Origin: Epiperipatus broadwayi
Taxonomy: Eukaryota; Onychophora; Udeonychophora; Euonychophora; Peripatidae
Assembly: GCA_028023455.1 (NCBI GenBank)
Contig: JAQFVV010006215.1
Span: forward strand, 4,261,230 to 4,325,229
Reading direction: 5' to 3'
DNA: 64,000 bases
Shown here: in pieces, positions 38,096 to 51,399 of the stretch
Position numbering within the stretch: the first letter of the stretch is position 1
Layout: each line of letters begins with the position of its first letter
Made by a program: the position numbers and the translations under genes
The notes under the pieces: model-generated
Told to the model about the DNA's origin: nothing
Database searches by the model: none
Seen by the model: only the letters and a program-made list of their open reading frames with translations

Positions 38096-38875
38096 TAAAA
38101 ATGATTTACAACATTGTTTATAAAAGTATGTTATGTTTACCTGCTGTTGATAACTTATGCACTATTATTTATTGTATATTGCATTTAATAAAAGTTAATT
38201 TTTTTTTGCTATACTGCTGTTGATAATTACTTCATGTAAATATTACATAAATATATTTTAATTATCAAACTTTCTACTAATGCAAAGGGACAAAGAAATG
38301 GAGAGAATTAGCAAGTAAAAAATTTATTTGGTATTCAATACATCAAAAATTGAAAATGAAATACATAAATATATTTTAATTATCAAATTTTCTACTAACA
38401 CAAAGGTACAGTTAGAATTCAAACGTGGAATATATAAATAAATTTTAATTATCAAACTTCCAAATAATGATTATGGGATGGCTAAAGAAAAGGAGAGAAT
38501 TAACAAGGGAAATTATTATTTGGTATCCAATACCTCAAAAATCAAAAATGGAGTTTAGATAATAAAATATTAAAAAATGTCTACAACTCAGAATATATCC
38601 TCCTTATATATATATATATTGGAAATACATTTTTATAATCAATTGCATTCTTTGTGAGTTGCCATTGCTTATGTAAAATAAAATAATGTAATGTAGTTGA
38701 GAATTAAGCTATATGTAAAAAATATTTACTTAAAATAATAATACATGAATGTCAACAACTGTTAAAAATGACCTACAATATTGTTTATAAAACTGCATTA
38801 CAAAAGTTATTTTTACCTGCTGTTGATATCTCATATATTATTTCATGTATATTATTAAATATATTTTATTTATCA
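38096..38875. repeat. Diverged local duplications in intron
   Basis: About 38096-38190 and 38764-38875 share TTTACAACATTGTTTATAAA-like and TTACCTGCTGTTGAT segments. Between them AAATATATTTTAATTATCAA-like segments occur three times (about 38247, 38368, 38434), each followed by CTTTCTACTAA/TTCCAAATAA and, in two cases, GGAGAGAATTA.CAAG. This is a degenerate tandem array with units of about 60-190 bp. No function is suggested. Confidence 0.55.
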
Positions 38876-39049
38876 ACTACATAACGATCTTTTAATCAAA
38901 TAACACAAGCTAAGCCTCAGTTACAGCAAGTATTATATATATTTAACTCCACTTAAGGTATAAAAATGGAAATTATTATGAAGTTATACAAAAAAATATT
39001 ATATAATAGTTATATTTGAATTTTATTACAAGTGAGGTCCATAACAAGG

Positions 39050-39146
39050 CTGATTGGTGGTCGAGAGGCCAGCTCATCTGCCTTGCAGGCGGTTGTCCCG
39101 GATTGGTGGGTTCACTTTCCGGCTGATGCTATGACCCATGAAAAAA
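39050..39146 (+). mobile_element. tRNA-derived SINE, subfamily B, older copy
   Basis: Reads GGTGGTCGAGAGGCCAGC (A-box), CTTGCAGG loop, TTGTCCCGGATTGGTGGGTT, then CACTTTCCGGCTGATGCTA, and a short poly-A. The B-box has decayed (GGTTCACTTTCC) and no target-site duplication is apparent, so this is one of the oldest copies. Confidence 0.75.
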
Positions 39147-39149
39147 TAT

Positions 39150-40179
39150 ATATAGTGATTTTTAACTTAGTTAAAAATAATTAATAAGCATTTTTCTATT
39201 GATTGAAAGATAAGTATGCCAAGTAGGTATAATATACTTTATAAATTTGTGGTAAGCAATTATATATATATATGGGTGAGGGGGAGGTATCAGTGTGAGG
39301 GTGGGTGGCTGTGTGTGGGTGGATGTAGGTATGAGTATGTCATTTAAAAATACAAAGCTACTATAGATAACCCAATTTGTAATATTTTTATCATCAAACT
39401 TTCATAAAAGAACCCTACTCCTTTAAATATTTATACATAAACAATTTCTGATTAAAGATATTTTGAAGTGAGACATGTTTATAATCAAATTAACATTAAG
39501 GATAATTTCCTATTCTTCCTACCCATGCAAAAAAACATACATATACTATTGACTGTAGATAAACTGTAATTATTTAGTTAACTTTTCTATTCAAATTTTT
39601 GTTGAATTGTTAAAAAACTGCACAGCTGGGATAACATTAATCACAATTCATTATATAAATTACTTTAATATATTGTTTGACACTTAAGTCATTGCGACTG
39701 TCAAGGTATATTATTTTTTGACAGTTTTCATAACAGAAAGATTGTTGAATTTAAAAAGTACTATACGTTTTATCACATTTTCTTTGTTATTTGAACTTCT
39801 TATAGCTCGATTAATAAGATTTGTCTTTAAAATAAATTGTCTAGAGTGAGTAATAAACGTTTTTTAAAAAACAACAACAAAACAAACAATATAATATTTA
39901 AAGATTTCATTAAGTAATATTTCCTATTCACTCTTAATTTTTCTTTTCTGACTGATATTTTGTTAATGGCTTGTTCATAAGTATTTCACCAATTCGTTTT
40001 AATTCAAATTATTATATTAAAGAGCTTTTGTTGCCTCAGTAACTATAGAATTAAAAAAAGTATGTAAAAAAAAATCTGTCTAAAAAATATCTCTGAACAT
40101 TATACATGAGTTTTACAGTAGTTGTAAATATTAAAAAAGATTATTAACCTATTCAGTCAGTATACTGAATGTTTATTAT
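39150..40179. other. Intronic A+T-rich sequence
   Basis: A short (TA)n and G-rich GGGTGAGGGGGAGG tract lies near 39260-39330. Nothing else was recognised. Confidence 0.35.
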
Positions 40180-40281
40180 AGTAAATAGAGGAATTTGAAC
40201 ATAGGATTTTCAGTCTATATTTATCCTCCATCCCATATTAAATAACTGATACACATGACTGCATACATGTGAAAAATATAA

Positions 40282-40341
40282 ATGATTCCCAATATATGTA
40301 TTTTGTCCAGAACCAGCAATCACCAGTTGGACCAGACCATA
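40282..40341 (-). ncRNA. Degenerate hammerhead-like motif
   Basis: Left-arm copy read on the minus strand. The core has become CTGGTGA, GAAA is lost (ACAAAA), and stem II is imperfect. Stem I and the CCAATATATG region remain. Unlikely to be active. Confidence 0.45.
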
Positions 40342-40785
40342 ATTTCCCATACATATATATACTCTGTGCTTGGCTTATATTAAAATAGCAATTCCTTAAA
40401 CTTCTAATAGACAGGCTTCAATCTTCTCATACTTTCAATAATGCAACCATCTATTTTACTGAAAAACCAATGATGGAATGCTCAAAGCCCTTGGTGGATT
40501 TGATATTGTAATCATACCCATGTAGACATTAGATCAGTCTAACCCCTCATATTATCGGATCATTACATATCCATTTATATTAATAGGAGAGGGATGAGCT
40601 GGATTTATACTATGATGTAATCTATTTCCAAGGGAATATGTAATTATGTTACATCATAGTATAAGCCCAGCCCATCTCTCTTCTATTAATATAAATGGAT
40701 ACATTATACTGAACAAATAGATTAATTACATATTGTCTTGGAAATAGGTTACATCATAGTATAGTCCAATCCATCCTTCTTCTTC

Positions 40786-40868
<83 letters not shown>
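40786..40868. repeat. (AAT)n microsatellite inside foldback
   Basis: About 27 units, starting at the TTCTATTAAT-like motif of a family-1 internal copy, which may have seeded the expansion. Confidence 0.97.
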
Positions 40869-40869
40869 G

Positions 40870-41071
<202 letters not shown>

Positions 41072-41260
41072 TTGTAATGGTTCAATTACATGAAGGTTAT
41101 ATTGATATAATGTCTACATGTGTAAGACTATAATATCAAATCCACCAAATGCTTTGAGCATTCCACTATTGGTTTTTCAATGAAATGGACAGTTGAATTG
41201 TTGAAAAGATTCATAAAACTCATCCATTAAAGTTTAAGAAATGTATATGTGTTTGGGAGT

Positions 41261-41319
41261 ATGATCTGGACCAACTGATGAGTGTTGTTTCTGCATGAAA
41301 TATGTATATCGGGGATCAT
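41261..41319 (+). ncRNA. Hammerhead ribozyme-like motif, right arm of composite foldback
   Basis: ATGATC (41261-41266) pairs with GATCAT (41314-41319); TGGA is the bulge. CCAA pairs with UCGG (one mismatch). CUGAUGA is at 41275-41281, stem II at 41282-41296 is weakened, GAAA at 41297-41300, stem III within AUAUGUAU, and A17 at 41308. The outer stem I pair G-C here is A-U in the 5.9/6.2-kb copies, a compensatory change. Confidence 0.6.
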
Positions 41320-41423
41320 TGATCTTTCTCACGTGTGTGTGACCATGTGTATTAGTAATTAGAGATAGAGTGGAGAATAAATGTAATCTAAAAATCCTAA
41401 GTTCAAATCGCTCTATTTAAAAA

Positions 41424-44400
41424 AAAGATTACAAAAATGCCTTTCTAAATCAACATCTATTGGGGGATGGAGGTGAGTGGAGGATGGTAATGCTACTCAT
41501 TCCCTTTCCATTGAATGAAAAAATAGAATGTCTACACACATAAACCATCCATGGAGAAATATTCTTGCTCATAAATGGTTGATATTTTTTACACTTTTAT
41601 TAGATAAAGGCCTGCTAAGTATGATCAGTAAATCCACTTTCTGGGCTTTAAATAAAAATCTACCACAGCATAAGATGCAGAGTAATAAAAGACCACAAAA
41701 GTATGGAGCAAATTTAAAATTAAGCATCTGTGAATTTTATTAACATGATGAAAAAACTAGTTAATATTATATAAAAAAAGAAACAAACCTCATATCATGT
41801 GCTTTTATGAGAATTTACTCTCATCCATGAGCATTCGTTTAAAAAGCATAAGTATATGTTTATGATGAGAGCTTATATATATATATATATATATATATTG
41901 TGGCCTGTCTATAGGTGGTACGACCCTAAGCAGAGTTTCCAAGTCCCTTATATTAGGACCTACTTGGACTCTGGCTAGGTACTAATAACAAACTTACTAT
42001 ATCCCGACCATTTTCTTTAACTATAACAATTGAATTTAGATAAGATTAGTGTTTATCCCAAGTTACTTTGACGTGAGTAAACATTTCTAAAATAAGATAT
42101 GTTTTAAATATAATCAATATGAGACTCGTTTACCTATAAACAGATCACATCCCCTTAACATTAAACAAATACAAAATACTTGTTCAATGGCATAAGAATA
42201 CCCAGATACTCCTCCTTATTAAGTATCTACATACTCTCATGACTAACAATAATATCTAATATATTATTTTATATTTATAACTATTAAGTTTTAATTCAAT
42301 CACTCATTAAATTAATCTGTTAGATAATTACAGATAAACTTTGATTCATATTATGTTTAATAATTAAGATTGGCAATAATCACAAGAATAACTTTAAAAT
42401 AAGGAGATCTCAGGAAAATCATTGATTTATTAATTTTTCATACTACCCATGGAATATCAAGAGGAATTTTACAGATTTCCATGGATAGTGTACAAATTAA
42501 GAAAGGCTTATAATTTAAATTCATAGTCAAGCTTTATATGTATGTTCTTTAATACTGAATATTAAAATAATATTATTAACTAAACTGTGATTAACACTAA
42601 TACTTTCACTAATAACTAATGTATCATTTAATTTTATATTAATAAATACACTTTAATAATTGGCAATGTCATCAATGACCTATGGGATCAAGGCAGCATG
42701 TAATAAGTAAAAAAAATCTTTACTAAGAGATTTATGCTTATTAAACTGTTATATTTGCTTTAAATTGAATTGACTTTTCATTTTAATTTAGACTGTACAT
42801 TTTAAGTTGTGTGATGTGGTGAAAATGAACCCAGAAAAGACATTAGCAATTAGAATTTAATAAAACTTTTAAAACAATAATTTTAATCATATTCATTACA
42901 AATGATAATAAACATTTCCATTAATATTAAATTTAAAATAACATAACAAAATAATACATATATATTATAATAATAATAACAACAGAAAATTAATCTTTGG
43001 AGTATTATTATCAAACAAAACTAATGATTTCCCATTATATGTTGAGATATTTATCCCTATGTATGTGAACTATATATCACATATTCAGTTTATTAAACAA
43101 TCATTTTTTTTCCATTCATGGTTTGTTAGTTCAACCTCTACATAATAGTAGTACTTGATGATTAAGTAATAATACAAAAAATAAATGAGAACATAGGGTT
43201 ATAATTCTGGAGGTTGGTAAGCAAACAAAATTACTACTTTTATCTTTCACATAAGAACAAAGTCATTGTTTTTTAGTTTATCCATTTGTACATGTAAATA
43301 TAACCTGCTCTTTGGAGTATGTATATATCATTTTAAATACCCTTTCATACTAAAATATCGAGTATATTTGTTTATTTAAAGGATTCATAATCTTTAAACT
43401 TAACCGAATTATTAAATAACTATTAATATAACAACACTTGAATTAATTCCATATTAAATGATTTAGTTCTCTTCCCCTCCCCTATTATACTAACAAATCA
43501 TAGATTAAAAATATAAATACCGACATTAGAAAGTTCTCTTTTAAACTCTCAGCTAAAGTATAAGAACACTTTTAAATTTTCTAGTTGTTCTACACTCCAT
43601 AAACTTATTAGAACGTTTTTATTTTTCCTTATTTTTTGAAGATTCTGCTTATCCGAAGACGAGGTATTTTGAGTTACTGCAACAATAATCCTTCGTTTTG
43701 TTCTTTGTTTATTAATAAAAATTTATTTGTGGCTTGCCTTACTTATTTTAGATGATACATATTTTTCTCTATAATAAAAGGCACACTTATGATTTCAATT
43801 AAGAATGTGTCATGTCACGTTTTTGGCTCCAAATAAATAATTCTATCTCACATTGTAATTAAGATTTTATATACATCCAGAATAATAATGAACACTTTTC
43901 ATTTATTACTAATTTAGTTCCATTGAATTTTAAATATATATACTTAACTGTTTCCAAGAGATTTACTATTCTTTTATCTATCCTTACTGGATATTTACGG
44001 TGTTTATTTATTTCCTTTTGTGTATTACTGCAGTTCATTTTCCCTATGGCACGATTATTGTTATTTTTCCGTGAATATATTCATTGATTATTCCATCTCC
44101 GATTATTTCTTCAATACTTATTAATTTTCAAGAGATTATTGGGAATTCCGATTATTGACTTGCCCAGTAGAAAAACGATTAATTTATTCCATTATTTTAA
44201 CAACAGAGCTTATAATTATCCATGTATATTGATATAGAGTTGTAAATCATAAGGTTTTAGGAATTTTAATCCAACTTTGTTTTTTTTTTTTTTTTTTAAA
44301 AATATCACCAAGAAAAAAAAAACTTAGTTACTTATACTTTACGATCAAGAAGCTCTCCTTTTTTTTACCCCCCTCTCTTGAATTTCATATTCCAAGATTG

Positions 44401-47400
44401 TTTGAAACTCTTTGATTGGCTAATATTTTTCCACTTTTTTCTATGAAACAATTATTTATTTTGAAAGTTTTTGGTTTATTATTTTAAAATGACCGATTTT
44501 CCATTTTTTTAAAAAAATATTAAAATACAGTATTTTTTAGAATTTAAATAAAGATAAAATTTACTGTTTTAATTTTAAATCAGTATTTTTTAAAATTAAA
44601 CTTTATTTATCTACTTTTAAATATAGTAAGATTTGAAGATAAATAATTTCTATGTTTAAAATCAAATGCGCACCCACAATAATTATTAGTCCCTACTACG
44701 CATTATGTTTACAAAATTACAATTTAAACTTCACTAGTTTTAAATTCCAATTAATATTAATTGTTCATCCATCTGCATATATATGACTCTATAGTTATTA
44801 TCTATGTGTATTTTGAGTTAAGACATTTATAAATTTCCCTTAGCTAAATTCGAGTTCAAATCCTATGATCTAATATTTCATTATTGTCTTCTTTTAATAA
44901 GTAAATATTATTGGATTTGTAAAATTTAAAATTATACACTAAAATTTTATTTTAGAATAGTCTGAGCTAATAAAAAGTGCACAATATATATATATATAAG
45001 CCAATCTTTTGTTGAAATCAGGGTTCAGTTTATTATGTGCTTGAGTTATAAATTATTCATCGAATTATACAAACCTATTTTCTCTGTAGCAGGAGAGAGA
45101 TAAAATCTCATTTTAAAGCCACCTGTGATCAGAAATATTTTGAATTTACTACAACAAATATTCTATTATTTATATAGAATAAAACTATATATATATAAAG
45201 AACAAACCTCTAGTTAAATAATTAAGAAAATCAGTGTTAAATAGTAAAGTGCCTGGGTTGCAGGATGAGATTACAAAAGCAGCACCAGAAAACTAAAAAC
45301 AGAAAAGTAGATCCCCATTTGAACTTTATTAGACAATGAATAATCAAAAATTAAAGCTATCATTCTCATTCCTTTTAAACCAATGATTCAGACCTTTTTT
45401 CATTTGTATAAATTACAGAAAGGAATAGAAAAAGATACATTTCATCCCAAATTGGCTTATATTAATAATGTTTAAGTAATTGTTAAGAAGTCTAAAGTTG
45501 GATTACTTCTTCCATGTCTTTATGTATAATTCTAAAATAGATATATTAATCTTTAACTGAGTTTAAAGTTTCTATCTAGATTAAGGATGATCATCTCTAA
45601 TCTAGTAAATGATTTGTAACAATAATTAATGTATTTATCTCATGTGGGTGATGGTCAAAGTTATGAAAGAAAAAGGTTTGACAATTGTAAATTCAAATCG
45701 AAATAAATAATTTTAATGGAGATAGATTGAAGCATGATGCTAAACAAAAGGGGATAATAAAAAGCTAAGTATTTCTTAATAGGGATATCAAAACATAAGA
45801 AACATCCTTAAGATGATCTGATTTCAGAAAGCATGATATAATTAAGTTTGTTGAATCATTATGGAAAAGTTTTCATTGGAGATGTCTTTGCTTTTCAGTT
45901 TCCTATTGATGCATGTTGATAAACTAATTATAAATAACACACTTTAAAATTATTTTAAAGATGTGTGGTCATTAATTATATAAGTTAACATTATTATATA
46001 TTTTAAAACTCATTTAGAATCTTCAATTTACTATTTACAATATATAGGGTATTTTGAGCACATTGTTTGTACAGGTATATAAATATAGTCTGAATGTATA
46101 ATATAATAAAAAACATTTTTATACTTAAATAATGCAATTCACAAATGGTTTAAAACAGCAGTGTGCATTCTGTGTGTTGGGACTCTTCAAGGTGTTGCAG
46201 AAAAATTTTTGGGGGTCATAAAAATTTTGAGAAGTTCTCTTGTTGGTTAATAAATTTTTAATTGAAAAACAAAACCGAAACATTATTAAAAAATACATGA
46301 AAAGTGTCCAACTTTTTATTGTATGTCCAACCACTTTTTGTGTTTAAACATTTCCTTTCTTATATTCCAATCCACTTTGTATAGCACATCATAATGGAAC
46401 TTTGTTTATATTGCTTTTATTTTTCTTGTTCACTCTCAGACTTTTGTTCTTTGTGCTAGTATTGATACATGGTACTATACACATTTTCCTAAAACAGGCT
46501 AAAAAAGTTTAACTACAAATTAACAGATCTGCTAAAAATCAATTATTATTATACATTTTTTGTTAATATGCAATTTTTTCAAAGACCTTATATCAAATGA
46601 TATGTACTATAATATAATATAATATAATATATATATATATATATATGGTAAAATGACTTTTATTATTACTACCCTTATATGCTAATTATAATAGTATGCT
46701 AACAACATATATTGGGTCACATAAAATTTCAGTCTGAGTATGAAGGTCACAAGGTCAAAAAGGTGGTGCAACAGTGGTTTAGAAAGATGTGTGCATATGA
46801 ATAGAGTAGTTTGTTGGAGATCTTGAAAAATTATATGTTATAAAAATTAAAAAAGAGCTAATTTATTAATTTAATTCTGTATCAAACACTAAATAATTTG
46901 ATATCAAGCCTATTTTGTAAATTCCATTATCTTACCCTTATATGCCTCATTTCCATTAAAAAGTCATATATAAAAATCATAAAATCTCTATTTCACTAGA
47001 TCCCCTTAAATTTCTCCCATTTTTATTCGGGTACTATTTTAGCATCTATAGTTCAAAAATAAATACTAAAATTTCCCAGTTCCCGGTTCAAATTCTTATT
47101 TCATTTATTGATTTTTTTTTTCTTCTGATATATTCCTGTCCTTGCACTTGAATATTAAATTTCTCTATTTATTATCATATAATCTTTTATATGTTCTATA
47201 TATTTTATTTTTACAATAATCTAAACAAATTTTCTAACTTATTTTCTATAACTCTAATTCTTTTTTTTTAACCAATTTATCTATCCTTTCCCCCCACTTC
47301 TCACAATTATGAACCAGTAATATATTCTTTACATGTTAGCTTAAAATTTATATCATTATCATTTATCTTTACTACCTCTAATGTTACTTTAGGTAGTAAA

Positions 47401-47990
47401 TAAACAATAAGTGATGGTTAGAAATAAAATCAATGCAGATTAACCGTTTGACCTTCGTTCAAGCAAAATAAATTCTTTAAATGTTATTGATTTGCTACAG
47501 ATTTATATTATTCAGGGTAATGACCATTATTTATATTCATTCAATTTTAAGCCAAATATAAAAATAGAAATAAACTAACAATATTATAAATTATTCTACT
47601 AAGTTTCTATTGTAGATAACTAAGTTGATCTAGGATATACATAATGATAAATTCAGAAACTAAATACACTTATAAGTTTACATTACTTTAAAACCACAAT
47701 TATGTAATTAGTTATTCTAAATCCATTCTTTACAGACATATATAAATATCAGTGGAAAAATTGTAAAAAATATCTGCACATTCTACCTATCCAGAACATA
47801 ATTATGTGTGTTTTCTAACTATAAAGAACATCACATCTAATAGTTGTGTTTCAACTTTTATATTTTGATATAAGATTTAAGCTTATTGCAATTTGTGGTT
47901 AGTAATATTGGAGCTGGGCAAAACTGACCAAAAGCTTCTGACACTGGTTCTCTGAATTTTGTATTCACAATTCGGAATTTGATTATTATA
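41424..47990. other. Large intronic stretch without recognised features
   Basis: Only (TA)n runs (41877-41899, 46612-46646), a ~17-T run near 44279-44297 and A+T-rich DNA were seen. A more complex patch at 41900-41990 (TGGCCTGTCTATAGGTGG..., GGACCTACTTGGACTC) could be an old repeat fragment. No exon candidates with both splice signals were found. Confidence 0.35.
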
Positions 47991-48024
47991 TAACATTTCA
48001 TGCCTTAGTTAAAAATTGAGCTAA

Positions 48025-48990
48025 TAGAGGGCTCTTCATTCATAATATAAAGAAGCAAATCTCTTTATACAGTAGTACCATTCAGTACAAGCCAATGTAA
48101 TTAATGGATGCAGGAATGTTTGCACATAAAATCACCATCTAGTGCCTATTCATCCAATATTCCTAGACTAGATTCTAGCTTGTGGCTTCCATCAGTGAGG
48201 AACCTTGGATCTGAGAGCACTGTACCTAGATCTTGGGAGCTAATGTAACCCTCTAGCAGTCACCTTTTATCTTATTAGCTAACTATAAAGCTTTGAGTCC
48301 AAATTGAAAGACAATAATGTTTCAATTCAAACTCATTAGCTTGTATAATCATATAGATCTGAACTCAATTCAGCATCCATACATTTTGGTGACTTTGGTT
48401 CTTTAATAACTACAGTCACCATAATCCTATTGGGAAGGATTGGTCTTAAACTATTAAACATCACATGATAATCTTTTTTTAAGCTTACACAAGCTGTTTA
48501 TACAAAAGTAAAACTCTCCTTACAATAGCCTCACTCAGTACAAACCAAGTAGGATTATGATTATGATGACTATGGTTATTAAAGAATAAAAACCACCAAA
48601 AAGTATGGATGCTGAACTGAGTTCAGATCTATATGACTAGACATGCTAATGATCTCGAATTAAAAACATTATTGTCTTTCATTTTGGACTCAAAACTTTA
48701 TAGTTAGTTAATAAGGTAAAAGATGGCTGCTGGAGAGTTGCATAGATCTTAAGATTTACGTGCAGTGCTCTCAGATCCAAGGCTCCTCACTGATGAAAAC
48801 CACAAGCTAGAAGTTAGTATGGGGATATTGGATGAGTAGGTACTAGATAGGATTTTATACATATACCTTCCTGCATCTATTGATTACTCTGGCTTGCATT
48901 GAGTGGTAATACTGTATAAAGAGTTTTGTCTCTGTGTAAACAGTTTGTGTAAGCATAAAGAATGGTGTTCATGTGATGTTTAGTGGTTTC
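48025..48990. mobile_element. Foldback element, family 2, ~400-bp inverted arms
   Basis: The left arm (about 48030-48430) and right arm (about 48550-48950) are inverted copies, with matched blocks such as GTATGGATGCTGAACTGAG / TCAATTCAGCATCCATAC, GATCTGAGAGCACTG / CAGTGCTCTCAGATC, CATCAGTGAGGA / TCCTCACTGATG and CTTTATACAGTA / TACTGTATAAAG. A short centre contains ATCACATGATAATC and ACAAGCTG, which are end motifs of the same family at 53.2 and 59.7 kb. No open frame. The arm similarity is roughly 85% by eye. Confidence 0.82.
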
Positions 48991-49019
48991 ATTCATAATA
49001 CAAGAATTTAAATCTATAT

Positions 49020-50315
49020 TAGCAAAGATATTGTTGTCCATTTAAACCCATTTTGAAATCTAAAAAAAAAAAGTAATATTGAAGTTAAATTACTAAAATA
49101 TTAAACAAAATTCTAGTGCCATAAGTTACAAAAAAAAAATTGTTAAATTATTTGTATACATTTAATAAAAATAAGAATTAAAAAAAAAAAATAGCTCTCT
49201 TCAAATATTAAGATTATTTTGTTACACAGCCTTATGTGTTTGAAAGCTAACTTGGTTAAAAATAGTTTACACAGTGCTGGGATTTAAATAATTTAACATC
49301 TGGTTCACTGCACTAAATGACTGTTTTAAATATTTAAAAAACGATATACCGAAAGTTGGTTATTATTTCATTCAGTTAATACTTAAATAAGAACAATAAA
49401 AAAGATCCACAAAATTAGATTATGTTATATGAAAGAATTTAAAAATGTTAATAAAAAAATATTAAATAAAACATGGCAAAAAACAAACAATAAAACTGTT
49501 ATTTAAGATATTTCTATATTGGTTTTTGATTGGCGTTCTCTCTCGCAATTTTCTTCGCTTTTATCCAAATATTATCGGCTGAGTGATGTATCCATAACCA
49601 TCTTTTCACAATAGGAGTAGAATTCCATTCTTTTAGAGATAGGCTGATTAAACTAATAGTCATTGTGTTTAACAACTCAACAAAAATTAAGTATAGGTTT
49701 TGCGAACCGATACGAACTGGCTGAATGCCACCACTGTGCTGTATTAATGTATGTTCATTGTTTGTAAATCCCTGCAGATGGAATGGCAGAGCTCAAGATC
49801 CATAGTTCATTCCGCATTAATATCACATACATTATATTTATAATTGCAAATAAAATAATAATACTTCTAAATTTAGACTTAAGATGTCAGTTCTGTTGCA
49901 AAATCATTTTGCTTAACATTTTAAATAACAAACCATCATACAGAGATAAATGCTTCTTCAAAGACTGGTGCATCATTAAACAGTTCCTTACCAATAAGAT
50001 AATCTTTACTTTCAATTACTTACTTCATTATGCTATTCTCAAGCAATTTATTTGAAATACAATTGAATATTAACTTCTTTTTTTTACTACATTCCATTTA
50101 TTTTTTAGCTCCCGATAAAATTTTCACTTGAAAAAAAAAAAAAAAAAAGAAAACAGTAGCTTTAGTAAACGTTATTTTAAGCTTTTTTTTTTTTAAAAAA
50201 ATAACTATATATATTTTTTCAAATTTTTTATTATAAAACATTGGAACAGCCATTTGGGAATCCCCCCCCCCCCACACCCACACACCCACATGCACAATAT
50301 GGAGTTATTACCTTA
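49020..50315. other. Intronic sequence, no gene
   Basis: Poly-A, poly-T and poly-C tracts (for example about 50262-50271) separate A+T-rich DNA. The plus-strand frame 49783-50055 has no recognisable domain. A patch at 49500-49780 has mixed composition but no splice-bounded exon. Confidence 0.35.
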
Positions 50316-50317
50316 AG

Positions 50318-50692
50318 GAATACTCTCATTTTCTAAGCACAAGATAAAGTCTTTAAAAAGATAAGATGGATCCATTTTATCTTTTCTATCTAAATTTATA
50401 TATATAGGCAAATCTTAAGGATTTAGAAATGAGAGTGTGGAGGTGCTAGATAAATAAATAACTCATTATATATATTTAATATTACATGTAATATTGATGT
50501 GCAGTAAACTGTAAAAAAATTTCAAATGTCATTTTATTAATATATAGTGATTGGAATTAAAGGTGATTTATTAAGATCTTCATGATCTCATTTCTAAATG
50601 CTTAAGATTTGCCTATATATATAAATTTAAGTAAAAAGAATAAGGTAGATTCATCTTAACTTTTCAGACTTCATCTTGTGTTTAGAAAGTGA
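50318..50692. repeat. Inverted repeat with ~120-bp arms
   Basis: About 50318-50445 pairs with about 50575-50692: CTCATTTTCTAAGCACAAGA with TCTTGTGTTTAGAAAGTGAG, and TATATATAGGCAAATCTTAAG with its complement. A/T-rich centre, no coding potential. Probably another MITE or foldback of unknown family. Confidence 0.75.
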
Positions 50693-51399
50693 GATTATTT
50701 TTCAAGCATTATAACTTCATATAGCACAAGTGTCAAGGTAGAGGTATTACAAATGCTTTTTGTCAATATTTTTCTATTTTTTTTTTTTGTAACTGATGTT
50801 TACAATATATGTGGTAGATCTGCAAATGGACTTAAATCCATGCAATATTATGTAAATGTTAATTTGAAATGTATTCATTTTTAGAATTGGTGAAAAAACA
50901 TATTATAAATATTATTATATATTCTCAATGAGTAAACACAAAGTTACATTATCTTGCCTCATTATCTATAATATATATCTAAATATTACATAATCACAGT
51001 CTTTTCACAGTATATATTATTTATAATATAAATAACTACAGGTTGTTATTCATTTTGTTGAAAAATTTAGGCATACAATTTTGAACCTCAAACTCGCAAG
51101 ATAAATGTAAAATAATTTTATGTTTGTTTCTTTGAAAACTACAAAAATTATTACTCATTACTAATCCACAGCTTATTATTCATCATTGAAAATAATATAA
51201 CTGTTTATTTTTAGACCACATTCTGTCAAGTTTATTCATGAGTTGGAACAATTCGAAATAGCATGATAACTAATTATAAATATATAATTCATAAAATCTA
51301 TTCAATCAGTTTTCAAACAGTAACATTTATTTATTAAGAAAGTTTATTTATTTATTAGTAAGCAGCCAAGATACTTGTGGGGTTTTTTTTTGTAAGCCA